From Acetobacteraceae bacterium (GTDB taxonomy: Bacteria; Pseudomonadota; Alphaproteobacteria; Acetobacterales; Acetobacteraceae): 20,662 nucleotides of DNA. Under the pieces are notes generated by a model. It worked only from the letters and a program-made list of their open reading frames with translations, searched no databases and was not told the origin of the DNA. Of the stretch, positions 7,360-17,964 are shown in pieces. A program made the position numbers and the translations under genes. Position 1 is the first letter of the stretch; each line of letters begins with the position of its first letter. The DNA lies in assembly GCA_030039695.1 (NCBI GenBank), contig JASHVB010000389.1, forward strand, positions 1-20,662, read 5' to 3'.

Positions 7360-8166
7360 CTATCGCACCATCATGTTATTGGTCACCGCCCCGCCGGTTG
7401 CTGTGCGTCCACCATCCGCGACATAGTGCGCGCCTGTGATATTGCTGGCGAGCTCGGAGCACAGGAATTGCACCAGGTTGGCGATTTCTTCCGCGCTGCC
7501 ATAACGGCCAATCGGGATGTTTGACTGATAGCGCGTGCCGACGCTGGCCGGATCGGTCGGGTTCAGCATCGACTCCAGCGAGTGGATCATGCGCGTGTCG
7601 ATCGGCCCGGGGCACACGGCATTCACCCGCACCCCCGACCGTGCCACTTCGCCGGCGGCTGTCTTGGTCAACCCGATAACCGCGTGCTTCGATGCGACGT
7701 AGGCTGGCATTCCGGGCGACGCGACAAGGCCCGCGACAGATGCGGTGTTAACCACCGCGCCACTGCGCTGCTTCAGCATCACCGGCAGCACGTGGCGCAG
7801 GCCGAGAAACACGCCTCTCACATTGACTGCCATCACGCGGTCGAACATCTCTTCGTCGTACTCAGCCGTTGGCGCGACGGTGCCCTCGATGCCCGCATTG
7901 TTGTGGAAGCAGTCGATCGAACCGAACGCATCGAGCGTTGCCTGCACATAGGCCTGTACGTCCGCCGACTTCGTCACATCAGCGGGCGTGAAATGCGCGT
8001 CGCCGCCCTGCTGGCGGATGATACCGGCGGTGGCGTCGCCAGCCGCCGCGTCGCGATCCACCACCATCACCTTGGCTCCGCGGCTGGCGAAGCCGAGCGC
8101 CGTCGCGCGGCCGATGCCGTTTCCTCCGCCGGTGATCAACGCGACCTTGCCTTTGAATTCGAACAT
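7360..8166 (-). CDS. Short-chain dehydrogenase/reductase (SDR), probably NAD-dependent
   Basis: A 268-aa classical SDR. The cofactor motif TGGGNGIG is at 12-19. Asp37 lies at the end of the second strand (VVDRD), a position that usually favours NAD(H) over NADP(H). NNAG is at 89-92. The catalytic residues are Ser143, Tyr156 and Lys160 (YVASK), and the PGPI motif is at 187-190. This is the 3-oxoacyl-ACP reductase-like/2,5-dichloro-cyclohexadienediol dehydrogenase type, and the alcohol or ketone substrate cannot be told from sequence. The start is fixed by GGAGG just upstream of the ATG (complement of 8172-8176). It is a single gene, convergent with the maturation cassette, with an IS fragment behind its promoter. 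Confidence 0.92.
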   Translation of the reverse strand: MFEFKGKVALITGGGNGIGRATALGFASRGAKVMVVDRDAAAGDATAGIIRQQGGDAHFTPADVTKSADVQAYVQATLDAFGSIDCFHNNAGIEGTVAPTAEYDEEMFDRVMAVNVRGVFLGLRHVLPVMLKQRSGAVVNTASVAGLVASPGMPAYVASKHAVIGLTKTAAGEVARSGVRVNAVCPGPIDTRMIHSLESMLNPTDPASVGTRYQSNIPIGRYGSAEEIANLVQFLCSELASNITGAHYVADGGRTATGGAVTNNMMVR

Positions 8167-8258
8167 ACTTTCCTCCCGTCACCGCTTCCGCATAAAGGCT
8201 ACTGCTCCGACGCATGCGGCCGGTTCACAGCTGCACCGGACCGTGCATCCCTCTGGAT

Positions 8259-8456
8259 ATGGCCAAGACAGTCTACGTCATGCTTCGCCCGGCACACTGC
8301 GAGCGTCTGGAGGCGATCGTCTCTGACCGCAACCGCCGGCGCAAGCACATCGAGGGGGCACGGGTGATCCTGCCATCGACAGAAGGCGGACGGAGCTAGC
8401 AGATCGCGATCCAACTCGGCGTGAGCGGACGGATGGTCCGACTCTGGCAAAAGCAG
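8259..8456 (+). pseudogene. IS630-family transposase, broken N-terminal remnant
   Basis: Translation from ATG 8259 gives MAKTVYVMLRPAHCERLEAI, then ...VSDRNRRRKHIEGARVIL. This matches the N-terminal helix-turn-helix region of IS630-type transposases ('MAKTV.VTL...ERLEAIVSDRNRPRKHIERARVVL', from memory). An in-frame TAG at 8397-8399 interrupts it, after which the frame continues with QIAIQLGVSGRMVRLWQKQ, again transposase-like. Similarity stops near 8456, and the DDE catalytic domain is absent. It is therefore a decayed fragment of a transposase normally around 350 aa. No terminal inverted repeats were found. It lies between the SDR promoter side and the end of the sox operon. Confidence 0.72.
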
Positions 8457-8558
8457 CCCAAGCTGCGGCGACCGAGCGTCTGTCGTCTGGACCGCATCGA
8501 CCATCTCTCTCCTGCTAAGCTGCGCACGCTGCCTGAAGCGCATGTCCGGGTCCGAGTA
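8457..8558. other. Short spacer between transposase remnant and sox operon end
   Basis: About 100 bp of sequence between the last transposase-like codons and the soxA-soxG stop (complement of 8559-8561). No gene is supported. It may be further decayed insertion-sequence DNA. Confidence 0.3.
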
Positions 8559-11500
8559 CTAGCACAGGAATTCCCGCCGCGCCTCTTTGAGGCACGCCGA
8601 TACGTAAGGCGCGAACGAGCGCGCGACCTCGATCCGGAATACATGTGCGGCGGTGCGCCACAGCACAATCTGGGCCTTGCCGAATAGCGTGCGTGTGCAG
8701 CTATCGACCGGAAACATCTGAGTGTCGAGATCCAAGGCGTTAAACGCGTTGATGCACCAAGCTGCGCGTGTGCCAGCCACTTCGATTGCAGCATAGCCGT
8801 GCGAGACGTCAACGACGCTGGCGGCCACATCGTCCAGTGATGCAGCTGCGCGTTGTGCCAGACCAGACTCCGAAGGCGCCAGCACAAGCCATTCATCCGG
8901 CCCGAGCCAGAGCGCGGCACGATCCCGCGACCTGACGGCGCGCCCGGGCACGCTGCCCAGCAACACGCCCAGCACTCGGCCCAAGGTTGCCGCTGCCGCG
9001 GTGTCCGCGCGCACAGAAAGCCGCATCTCAGCGGGCGGCAGGGTCAGTGTCGCCTCCGGGCACGGCGCTGCGGCGGCGTAATCAGCCTGCATAACCGGGT
9101 GATACACGTGCGGGGCAGCCAGACTCGCAACGCTATCTGGTCTTGCCGTACGGACCGAAGGGTCCACGACCTCCACATCAATCGTTCTGCTCGTTGATAT
9201 GGCCTGCAGCACGCTGCCGATCCGTGCCCGCCCGTTCGACAATAGCGCAAGAGCGATCGATCGCTGTTGCGGTTCGCTCCAATAGGCCGAAGTGACGTGA
9301 CCCAGCGACGGCTTCTCGGGATGCGCCACGAGCTGTGCGCCCTCCTCAAGCACGACGCGCGGATCGACGGTGCGAAGGCCGACCAGTTGCCGCCGGTCGG
9401 ACCGTTGCATCTCGGCAAGCTGCAAGGACCGCTTGCCGACGAAATCGCGCTTCCCCTTTCCGATCATCCATCCCAGCCCGACATCGTCCGGCGTCACTGT
9501 GCCGTCTGTCTCCTGACCGACGATGATGAAGCCGCACTCGGCGCGCAGCACATGCATCGCCTCGGTACCATAGGGTGTGACACCAAAGCGCGCTCCAGCC
9601 TCAAGCAGGGAGTGCCAGATTTCGGATGCGTGACCGGACGGTATATTGATTTCGTAGCCCTGCTCGCCGGCGAAGCTGACCCGGAACATGCGTGCGGGGA
9701 CATTGCGGACCACGCAGTGGCATACGCTCATGTGCGGCATTGCCGATAGATCGACGCCTTCCACCAGCGGCGCCAAAATGTCGTCCGAGCGCGGACCTTG
9801 CACCGCGATGACTGCCCAATGCTCTGTGATAGACGTCAGCCACACGCGCAATTCAGGGAACTCAGTTTGCAAATAGTCTTCCATGTGATGCAGCACTGAA
9901 GATGCACCGCCGGTGGTGGTGGTGATGTGGAAGCGATCCTGCGCCAGGCGTGCGACAATGCCGTCGTCCAGAATGAAACCGGTCTCACGCAGCATCATCG
10001 CATAGCGGCAGCGTCCAGGCGGCAGTGTGCTCGCGTCGCCCACATATAGCCTGCTGAGGAACATCGCTGCATCCGGCCCCACCACTTCGATCTTGCCCAG
10101 CGTGCTGGCATCCAGCAGTCCGACGGACTCGCGGACCGCGCGGCATTCGCGTGCCACCGCTGCATGCATGTCCTCGCCAGGACGCGGAAAGCAGCGGGCG
10201 CGTTTCCACATGCCGACGTCTTCGAATATCGCACCCTGCGCCACGGCCCAATCGTGCAGCGGAGCGCAACGGACAGGCTCGAACAACGCGCCGCGAGCGG
10301 CGCCCGCCAATGTGCCGAATGTGACCGGCGAGTAGGGCATGCGAAACGTCGTGTGTCCGACAGCAGGCATAGGTTGGTTCACGAAGCCGGCCACGCTGGC
10401 GAGTGCATTGAGGTTGGACGTCTTGCCCTGGTCCGTGGCCATACCGGCGGTGGTGTAGCGCTTCACATGCTCGATTGAGCGGAAGCCCTCTCTCGTGGCG
10501 ATGCGCAGGTCCTTCGTCGTAACGTCATTCTGCAGATCGACGAACGCCTTATCGTGCGGTTCACCATCGGCCTGCAGGGCCCCGGGGGAGCAGTGCAGTG
10601 GCCCCGAAATCTCATAATGGCGGGTCGATGTGTGGCCGCGTGCGGCGGCCTCTCCGGCGGCGTAGCCGGCATCGAGGCATGCCGACAGATCGAATTCTCC
10701 CGCACATCCACCGGCGGAATGCGCGCGCGCCGACATGGTGTCGGGGACAAAGGCACCGATCGCGGCCTCGAAACGCAGGCTGCCGCGTGATTGCGAGTGC
10801 AGATGCACGGAGGGTGTCCATCCGCCGCACATCAAGAGCGCATCGCATGGAATGCCAGCGAGATGGGTGCTCAGTTGCACGTCGTTCACGCGCAGGCGTC
10901 CGGTGGTTTCGACGACGCTGGCGCCAGTGTGCACTGCAATTCCGGCGGAGCGCGCCGCGGTGGGATAGGGGCCGTTCGCTTCGCCGCGCCGGTCGGCGAT
11001 CGCGGCGATCGCGACGCCAGCGTGATGCAGTGCCAATGCGGTGCGATACGCGCTGTCATCCGTCGTGACGACCACTGCGCGCGAACCCACTCGCACGCCA
11101 TAACGCTGCAGATAGGCCCGTGCGGCGTCAGCGAGCATGATGCCGGGCCGGTCGTTGTGCGGAAACACCATTGGCCGTTCGATCGCGCCGGCGGCGATGA
11201 CCACCTCTCGCGCGCGGACCTGCCATAGGCGTTCCCGTGGCAGACGCGGATCCGGCATCGTCAGGTGATCGGTGATCCGTTCAGCGAGACCGAGAAAATT
11301 GTCTGGGAACCAGCCGAACGCCGTGGTGCGCGCTAGCAGCTTGACGTTGGCGGCGGCACGCAGCGTTGCCAGGGTATCGGCTAGCCAGGCGTCTGCCGGC
11401 TTGCCTTCGATGATCGCGTCCGGTTCGGCGAGCAGGGATCCGCCTGGTTCGGATTGCTCGTCGCACAGGATTACGCGTGCGCCCGCAGCCGACGCTGCCA

Positions 11501-12056
11501 GCGCGGCTGCCAGTCCCGCCGGGCCGGCGCCTACCACCAGGACGTCGCAATGCCCATAGTGATGCAGATAGCGATCCGGATCCGGTGCAGAAGGTGCCCG
11601 TCCTAACCCGGCCGCGGCGCGGATCATCGGTTCGTAAAGGCGCTGCCATAGCGCTCGCGGCCACATAAACGTTTTGTAGTAGAATCCAGTCGACAGCAGC
11701 GGCGAGAAGCGGTCGGCGATCGCGCCGAAATCGTGCCTCAGTGATGGCCAGCAATTCTGGCTGCACGCCTGCAGGCCAGCGTACAGTTCGATCTGTGTCG
11801 CGCGCAGGTTCGGGCTGACGCGTCTCGCACCGCGATCGATCGTCACCAGCGCATTGGGTTCCTCGACACCAGCAGACAAAATCCCGCGTGGCCTATGGTA
11901 TTTGAACGAGCGGCCGACGAGGTGCACACCGTTGGCCAGTAAGGCAGAGGCGAGAGTGTCGCCCTTACAACCTGTGTATGGCCGGCCATCGAAGGTGAAC
12001 GACAGCGTGAGGTCGCGGCGGATGCGTCCGCCGGTCGGGGTGCGGAACGCTTGCAT
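8559..12056 (-). CDS. soxA: Sarcosine oxidase alpha subunit fused to gamma subunit (SoxA-SoxG)
   Basis: A 1165-aa protein. SoxA is normally about 1000 aa and SoxG a separate protein of under 200 aa. Residues about 15-100 are the N-terminal ferredoxin-like domain (GRSFKYHRPRGIL). A dinucleotide-binding fold starts with GAGPAG at 176-181. Residues about 590-985 are the aminomethyltransferase-like domain that binds tetrahydrofolate (TLAGAARGALFEPVR onward). From about 990 to the end the sequence is a gamma subunit (WLGPDEWLVLAP, ...DVSHGYAAIEVAG, ...CTRTLFGKAQIVLWR). No stop separates them. The complex oxidises sarcosine to glycine and H2O2, passing the one-carbon unit to THF. ATG 12056 overlaps the soxD stop as TAATG, indicating translational coupling. 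The same frame is open further upstream, but that part is the shadow of soxD/soxB. Confidence 0.93.
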   Translation of the reverse strand: MQAFRTPTGGRIRRDLTLSFTFDGRPYTGCKGDTLASALLANGVHLVGRSFKYHRPRGILSAGVEEPNALVTIDRGARRVSPNLRATQIELYAGLQACSQNCWPSLRHDFGAIADRFSPLLSTGFYYKTFMWPRALWQRLYEPMIRAAAGLGRAPSAPDPDRYLHHYGHCDVLVVGAGPAGLAAALAASAAGARVILCDEQSEPGGSLLAEPDAIIEGKPADAWLADTLATLRAAANVKLLARTTAFGWFPDNFLGLAERITDHLTMPDPRLPRERLWQVRAREVVIAAGAIERPMVFPHNDRPGIMLADAARAYLQRYGVRVGSRAVVVTTDDSAYRTALALHHAGVAIAAIADRRGEANGPYPTAARSAGIAVHTGASVVETTGRLRVNDVQLSTHLAGIPCDALLMCGGWTPSVHLHSQSRGSLRFEAAIGAFVPDTMSARAHSAGGCAGEFDLSACLDAGYAAGEAAARGHTSTRHYEISGPLHCSPGALQADGEPHDKAFVDLQNDVTTKDLRIATREGFRSIEHVKRYTTAGMATDQGKTSNLNALASVAGFVNQPMPAVGHTTFRMPYSPVTFGTLAGAARGALFEPVRCAPLHDWAVAQGAIFEDVGMWKRARCFPRPGEDMHAAVARECRAVRESVGLLDASTLGKIEVVGPDAAMFLSRLYVGDASTLPPGRCRYAMMLRETGFILDDGIVARLAQDRFHITTTTGGASSVLHHMEDYLQTEFPELRVWLTSITEHWAVIAVQGPRSDDILAPLVEGVDLSAMPHMSVCHCVVRNVPARMFRVSFAGEQGYEINIPSGHASEIWHSLLEAGARFGVTPYGTEAMHVLRAECGFIIVGQETDGTVTPDDVGLGWMIGKGKRDFVGKRSLQLAEMQRSDRRQLVGLRTVDPRVVLEEGAQLVAHPEKPSLGHVTSAYWSEPQQRSIALALLSNGRARIGSVLQAISTSRTIDVEVVDPSVRTARPDSVASLAAPHVYHPVMQADYAAAAPCPEATLTLPPAEMRLSVRADTAAAATLGRVLGVLLGSVPGRAVRSRDRAALWLGPDEWLVLAPSESGLAQRAAASLDDVAASVVDVSHGYAAIEVAGTRAAWCINAFNALDLDTQMFPVDSCTRTLFGKAQIVLWRTAAHVFRIEVARSFAPYVSACLKEARREFLC

Positions 12057-12334
12057 TACGGCAGCTGAGGCCTCGGCGCCCGGACATGATAGGTCGCGAC
12101 AATTTTGTCGCTGAGGGTATCGCGCAGACAGTTGAAGAACCGCCCGCAGCCGTGGATATGACACCAGCGCTCGGCCTGCACGCCTTTCGGGTTGTCGCGT
12201 TGGTAAATAAATGCCGTCCATGCATCGTCGTCCAGCGTCGACGGTTCGCGCGGGCGGGCGATGTGCGCCTCGCCGCCGTAATGGAATTCGTTCTCGGACC
12301 GTGGACCGCAGAAAGGGCAGGGGATCAGTAGCAT
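12056..12334 (-). CDS. soxD: Sarcosine oxidase delta subunit
   Basis: A 92-aa protein of normal size for SoxD. Zinc-binding residues are in place: Cys6 and Cys9 (IPCPFCG), and His59 and Cys63 (WCHIHGCGRFFN). This matches the zinc site known for the delta subunit of heterotetrameric sarcosine oxidase. The ATG directly follows the soxB stop (TAA then ATG), and its own TAA overlaps the soxA ATG by one base, so the three genes are tightly coupled in one operon. It is a structural subunit without its own catalytic activity. Confidence 0.95.
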   Translation of the reverse strand: MLLIPCPFCGPRSENEFHYGGEAHIARPREPSTLDDDAWTAFIYQRDNPKGVQAERWCHIHGCGRFFNCLRDTLSDKIVATYHVRAPRPQLP

Positions 12335-13669
12335 TTAATGCGCCACGGCTGCGGCGGTGGCCTCGTCGATCATGCGGCCGGTGCGGAAACGGTCGAGCGA
12401 GAACGCTGCAGCGATCGGGTGCGGCTCGCCGCGTGCGATGGTGGCAGCGAAGACATGACCGGAGCCTGGTGTCGCCTTGAATCCGCCCGTGCCCCAGCCG
12501 CAGTTGACGAACAATCCTGGCACCGGAGTCAGGCCGATGATGGGCGAACGGTCCGGGGTCACATCGACAATGCCCGCCCAGTTGCGCAGCATGCGCAGGC
12601 GGCGAAACGAGGGGAACAATTCGCAGATTGCTTGCAATGTGTGGATGGGAATGTGCAGGCCTCCGGCCTGGCTGTACGAAGTGTAGGCGTCGGTGCCCGC
12701 ACCGATGACAAGTTCTCCCTTGTCGGACTGGGAAATATAAGCGTGAACGGTGTTTGACATCACCACGCAAGGCAGCGCAGGCTTCACCGGCTCGGAGACC
12801 AGCGCCTGCAATGGATAGCTTTCCAAAGGAAACCGCAATCCTGCCATCGCCATCAGCACGCTGGTGTGGCCGGCTGCAACCACTGCGACTCTGGATGCAG
12901 CGATGGTGCCGCGGGTCGTTTCTACCGCCGTCATGGCGCCGGACGGACCTCGACGCAGCGCGGTGACCTCACAGTTCTGCACGAGATCGACGCCAAGAGC
13001 GCTTGCCGCGCGGGCATAGCCCCAGGCCACGGCATCGTGGCGTGCCACGCCACCTTGGCGTTGCAGAGCGGCGCCGAGGACCGGGTAACGCAATTCTGGC
13101 GAAATGTTCAGCGGCGGGCAGAAACTCTTCGCCTGCGGCGGTGTCAGCCACTCATTATCGATGCCGGCCAGATGGTTGGCGTGCACGTGACGGCGGAACA
13201 CGCGCACGTCATGTTCTGTGTGCGCCAGCATCAGCACGCCGCGCGGTGAGTACATCACGTTATAGTTCAGCGTCTGTGACAGGGACTTCCACAATGTCAG
13301 CGCGTGTTCGTAGAGCGCTTCGCTTTCTTCCTGCAGGTAGTTGGAGCGGATGATGGTGGTATTGCGACCAGTGTTGCCGCCACCGAGCCAGCCCTTGTCC
13401 ACCACGGCGACGTTGCGGATGCCGTGGTCCTTCGCCAGGTGGAACGCGGTGGCTAATCCATGCCCGCCGGCGCCGATAACCACGACATCATAGGCTGGCC
13501 TCGGCTCAGGCGAGCGCCATTGCTCCGGCCAGGAATCGGCCGAGAAAGCGCGGCGCAGCAGCGTGGCGAAAGAGAAGTGCAAACCGGGCTCGACGGGTGT
13601 GGCCCGAGGATTGTCCATGCCGTGCGGAAGTGTGCAAGGCGAAGACAGCGGGCGCGATTGGCCCGTCAT
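12335..13669 (-). CDS. soxB: Sarcosine oxidase beta subunit (flavoprotein, sarcosine site)
   Basis: 444 aa from ATG 13669. An internal ATG at 13618 would give 427 aa, closer to the family's ~415; neither has a clear Shine-Dalgarno, so the start is open. The FAD-binding Rossmann motif is at about 61-75 (VVVIGAGGHGLA), followed by the family-typical LGGGNTGRNTTIIRSNY at 95-111. His211 in GGVARHDAVAWGYARAA fits the histidine that carries covalent FMN in this family. The C-terminal CGWGTGGFKATPGSG motif closes the flavin site. SoxB oxidises sarcosine at FAD and, with SoxA, passes electrons to FMN and oxygen. It is the first gene of soxB-soxD-soxA(G). The usual folate partners (glyA, purU and others) are not in the window. 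Confidence 0.95.
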   Translation of the reverse strand: MTGQSRPLSSPCTLPHGMDNPRATPVEPGLHFSFATLLRRAFSADSWPEQWRSPEPRPAYDVVVIGAGGHGLATAFHLAKDHGIRNVAVVDKGWLGGGNTGRNTTIIRSNYLQEESEALYEHALTLWKSLSQTLNYNVMYSPRGVLMLAHTEHDVRVFRRHVHANHLAGIDNEWLTPPQAKSFCPPLNISPELRYPVLGAALQRQGGVARHDAVAWGYARAASALGVDLVQNCEVTALRRGPSGAMTAVETTRGTIAASRVAVVAAGHTSVLMAMAGLRFPLESYPLQALVSEPVKPALPCVVMSNTVHAYISQSDKGELVIGAGTDAYTSYSQAGGLHIPIHTLQAICELFPSFRRLRMLRNWAGIVDVTPDRSPIIGLTPVPGLFVNCGWGTGGFKATPGSGHVFAATIARGEPHPIAAAFSLDRFRTGRMIDEATAAAVAH

Positions 13670-13689
13670 CGTCTGTGCCGTTGGCGGCT

Positions 13690-13717
13690 CGACCTCTCCG
13701 GCGAGAAGCGGGAGAGG
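13690..13717. repeat. Hairpin repeat between soxB and the lipoprotein gene
   Basis: CCTCTCC (13693-13699) is inverted as GGAGAGG (13711-13717) around an 11-base loop. The first ten bases, CGACCTCTCC, are identical to 14913-14922, and the following GCG...CGGGAG pattern is also shared. It therefore looks like a half-copy of the larger palindrome at 14831-14935. It sits downstream of the lipoprotein gene, where a terminator would be, but lacks a T-run on that strand. Confidence 0.5.
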
Positions 13718-13732
13718 TTTCTTGCGGCGGGA

Positions 13733-14305
13733 TTAGAACAAGCTTTCGAACCAGCCCTGGCGGCGCGGCTGGATAATCGGTGTGTCGCCGATCTGGGGAC
13801 TCTCGCCCAGGGCGGCATCCTGACGCAGGCGCTGGGCTTCCTTTTGCGGGTCGACGACGATGCCGGCGGGCTGCGGACGGCGCCAGAACAGCAGTTTGTC
13901 CATAAAGGTGTTGTTCGCCGCTGCGGCCGCGTGGGCCTCCTGGTTCACCTGCTGACGGATCCCGGCCGTCACCGGCGGGCCGGCTTGCTGTACCAGCGCC
14001 TGCTGACCGGCGCTTAGGCCGGATTGCGGAATGGCGAGAGCCGTTTGCGGTGCGAGTGCCTCTTCGGCCTGGAGCGCCTCCGATTGCTCCATCGGGCGGG
14101 GCGCGCCAGGCTCCGGTGGACGCAGCGTGAAGTCAGGCGGCATCGACAGCGGCGCCTGGGTTGTGACCGTGAACTCGTTGGGTGCGTCACGCACGAGGCC
14201 GAAGGTCCGGGACAGGCCACTGTCGCCGCAACCGGCGAGGGCCAGTGTGGCGACGGTCAACAAACAGGCAGCCGGTGCGCGGCCGTGCAAGCGTGGGTTC
14301 CCCAT
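13733..14305 (-). CDS. DUF3035 lipoprotein (BamF-like, outer membrane assembly)
   Basis: A 190-aa lipoprotein. The signal peptide (about residues 1-25) ends in the lipobox LAGC with Cys26. The family core follows: DAPNEFTVTTQAPLSMPPDF, then RPPEPGAPRP. A Gln/Ala-rich middle may be coiled, and the C-terminus ends RRQGWFESLF. DUF3035 proteins lie next to lspA in many alphaproteobacteria, and the Caulobacter member is the BAM-complex lipoprotein BamF (from memory). It would be anchored in the inner leaflet of the outer membrane. AGGA about 9 bases before the ATG (complement of 14314-14317) supports the start. It lies directly after lspA, the enzyme that cleaves its signal peptide, on the same strand. 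Confidence 0.85.
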   Translation of the reverse strand: MGNPRLHGRAPAACLLTVATLALAGCGDSGLSRTFGLVRDAPNEFTVTTQAPLSMPPDFTLRPPEPGAPRPMEQSEALQAEEALAPQTALAIPQSGLSAGQQALVQQAGPPVTAGIRQQVNQEAHAAAAANNTFMDKLLFWRRPQPAGIVVDPQKEAQRLRQDAALGESPQIGDTPIIQPRRQGWFESLF

Positions 14306-14353
14306 GCACTAATTCCTAGCCAGCGGCGAGGCGTTTCGCAAGTTTCTACTGAC

Positions 14354-14824
14354 TCACGAGCGGCCGCGGCGCAGCAGCCCTTCCAGGATCAGCGCCGCCA
14401 CACCGCAGACGATGGCCGCGTCGGCGACGTTGAAGACGTACCAATGCCAGACGCCGATATGGGCGTCGATGAAGTCGACCACGGCCCCGAATCGGAGGCG
14501 GTCAGTGATGTTGCCGACGGCGCCGCCACCGATGGCCCCAAGCGCGATCGCGGTCAGACGCGACTCGGCGCGATGCAGCCAGAAACCGAGGGCAATGACC
14601 ACGGCCAACGCCAGCGCCGAGAGGATCAGCGCGTTCCAAGGACTGGAGCTGTTGAGCAAGCCGAACGTGACGCCGCGGTTCCACACCATGGTCAGGTTCA
14701 GAACCGGCAGCAGGGCGACCTGTTGCGTTCTGGGAAGGTCGATCCGCTGCAGAATCCACCACTTACTGGCCTGGTCGGCGGCGAGTACGATGAGGCCGGT
14801 GACGATGCCGAGACGGCTCAACAT
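14354..14824 (-). CDS. lspA: Lipoprotein signal peptidase (signal peptidase II)
   Basis: 156 aa from ATG 14824. The frame extends to 14857, but GGGAGAG (complement of 14829-14835) sits at the right distance for 14824, and the protein then starts with the usual membrane helix MLSRLGIVTGLIVLAADQAS. There are four hydrophobic helices. The family boxes are NRGVTFGL (49-56), GNITDR (104-109), VVDFID (115-120) and FNVADA (131-136). Asp117 and Asp135 correspond to the aspartic catalytic pair. It cleaves prolipoprotein signal peptides after lipidation in the inner membrane. It lies between ileS and the BamF-like lipoprotein gene, the common ileS-lspA order. Its ribosome binding site overlaps the left end of a palindromic repeat. 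Confidence 0.95.
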   Translation of the reverse strand: MLSRLGIVTGLIVLAADQASKWWILQRIDLPRTQQVALLPVLNLTMVWNRGVTFGLLNSSSPWNALILSALALAVVIALGFWLHRAESRLTAIALGAIGGGAVGNITDRLRFGAVVDFIDAHIGVWHWYVFNVADAAIVCGVAALILEGLLRRGRS

Positions 14825-14830
14825 AACGCT

Positions 14831-14935
14831 CTCCCATCGCGCGGGAGAGGTCGGCACACGGCGCGGGGTGAGGGACGGACCGCACGTCCCTCACCCTCGG
14901 TGCTTCGCGCCTCGACCTCTCCCGCGCAACGGGAG
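14831..14935. repeat. Nested palindromic element between ileS and lspA (REP/BIME-like)
   Basis: Perfect 15-bp outer arms (14839-14853 and 14913-14927; GCGCGGGAGAGGTCG and its complement) enclose perfect 12-bp inner arms (14866-14877 and 14885-14896; GGGTGAGGGACG and its complement) with a 7-base loop. Small CTCCC/GGGAG hairpins also form at each edge (14831-14847 and 14919-14935). The element fills nearly the whole ileS-lspA gap. In RNA it would be a long stem-loop between two operon genes. A related half-copy is at 13690-13717. Confidence 0.75.
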
Positions 14936-14945
14936 CGGTTTCGGA

Positions 14946-17747
<2,802 letters not shown>

Positions 17748-17964
17748 GGGCGGTCCGTGCGGCGTGGGCCGCGACTGGAGTGGCAGGGCACGACAAGCAT
17801 TCCCGGGGCTCAGCGAGCCGCCGGGCGAATAATTCGTGCCTGCCTATACACGGATGCCATGGGGCGGACTATGTGGCGGCGCGGCGTGGTGGGGTCAAGC
17901 GCAGCAGTGCGGCCCGGAGCACCGGCGCTCGGCGCCACCGCCCCGCTGGAGGGTACTCGGTCGG
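17748..17964. other. Intergenic region between ribF and ileS
   Basis: About 217 bp of GC-rich DNA downstream of ribF and upstream of ileS, which are both read on the minus strand. It may hold the ileS promoter, but no clear -35/-10 pair or leader structure was identified. No small gene is supported. Confidence 0.4.

Noticed and set aside
12057..12770. Upstream extension of the soxA frame, giving a 1403-residue protein
   Set aside because: The extra 238 residues are Arg/His/Pro-rich and lie across soxD and the end of soxB, which are clearly coding in another frame. The true start is the ATG at 12056, overlapping the soxD stop.
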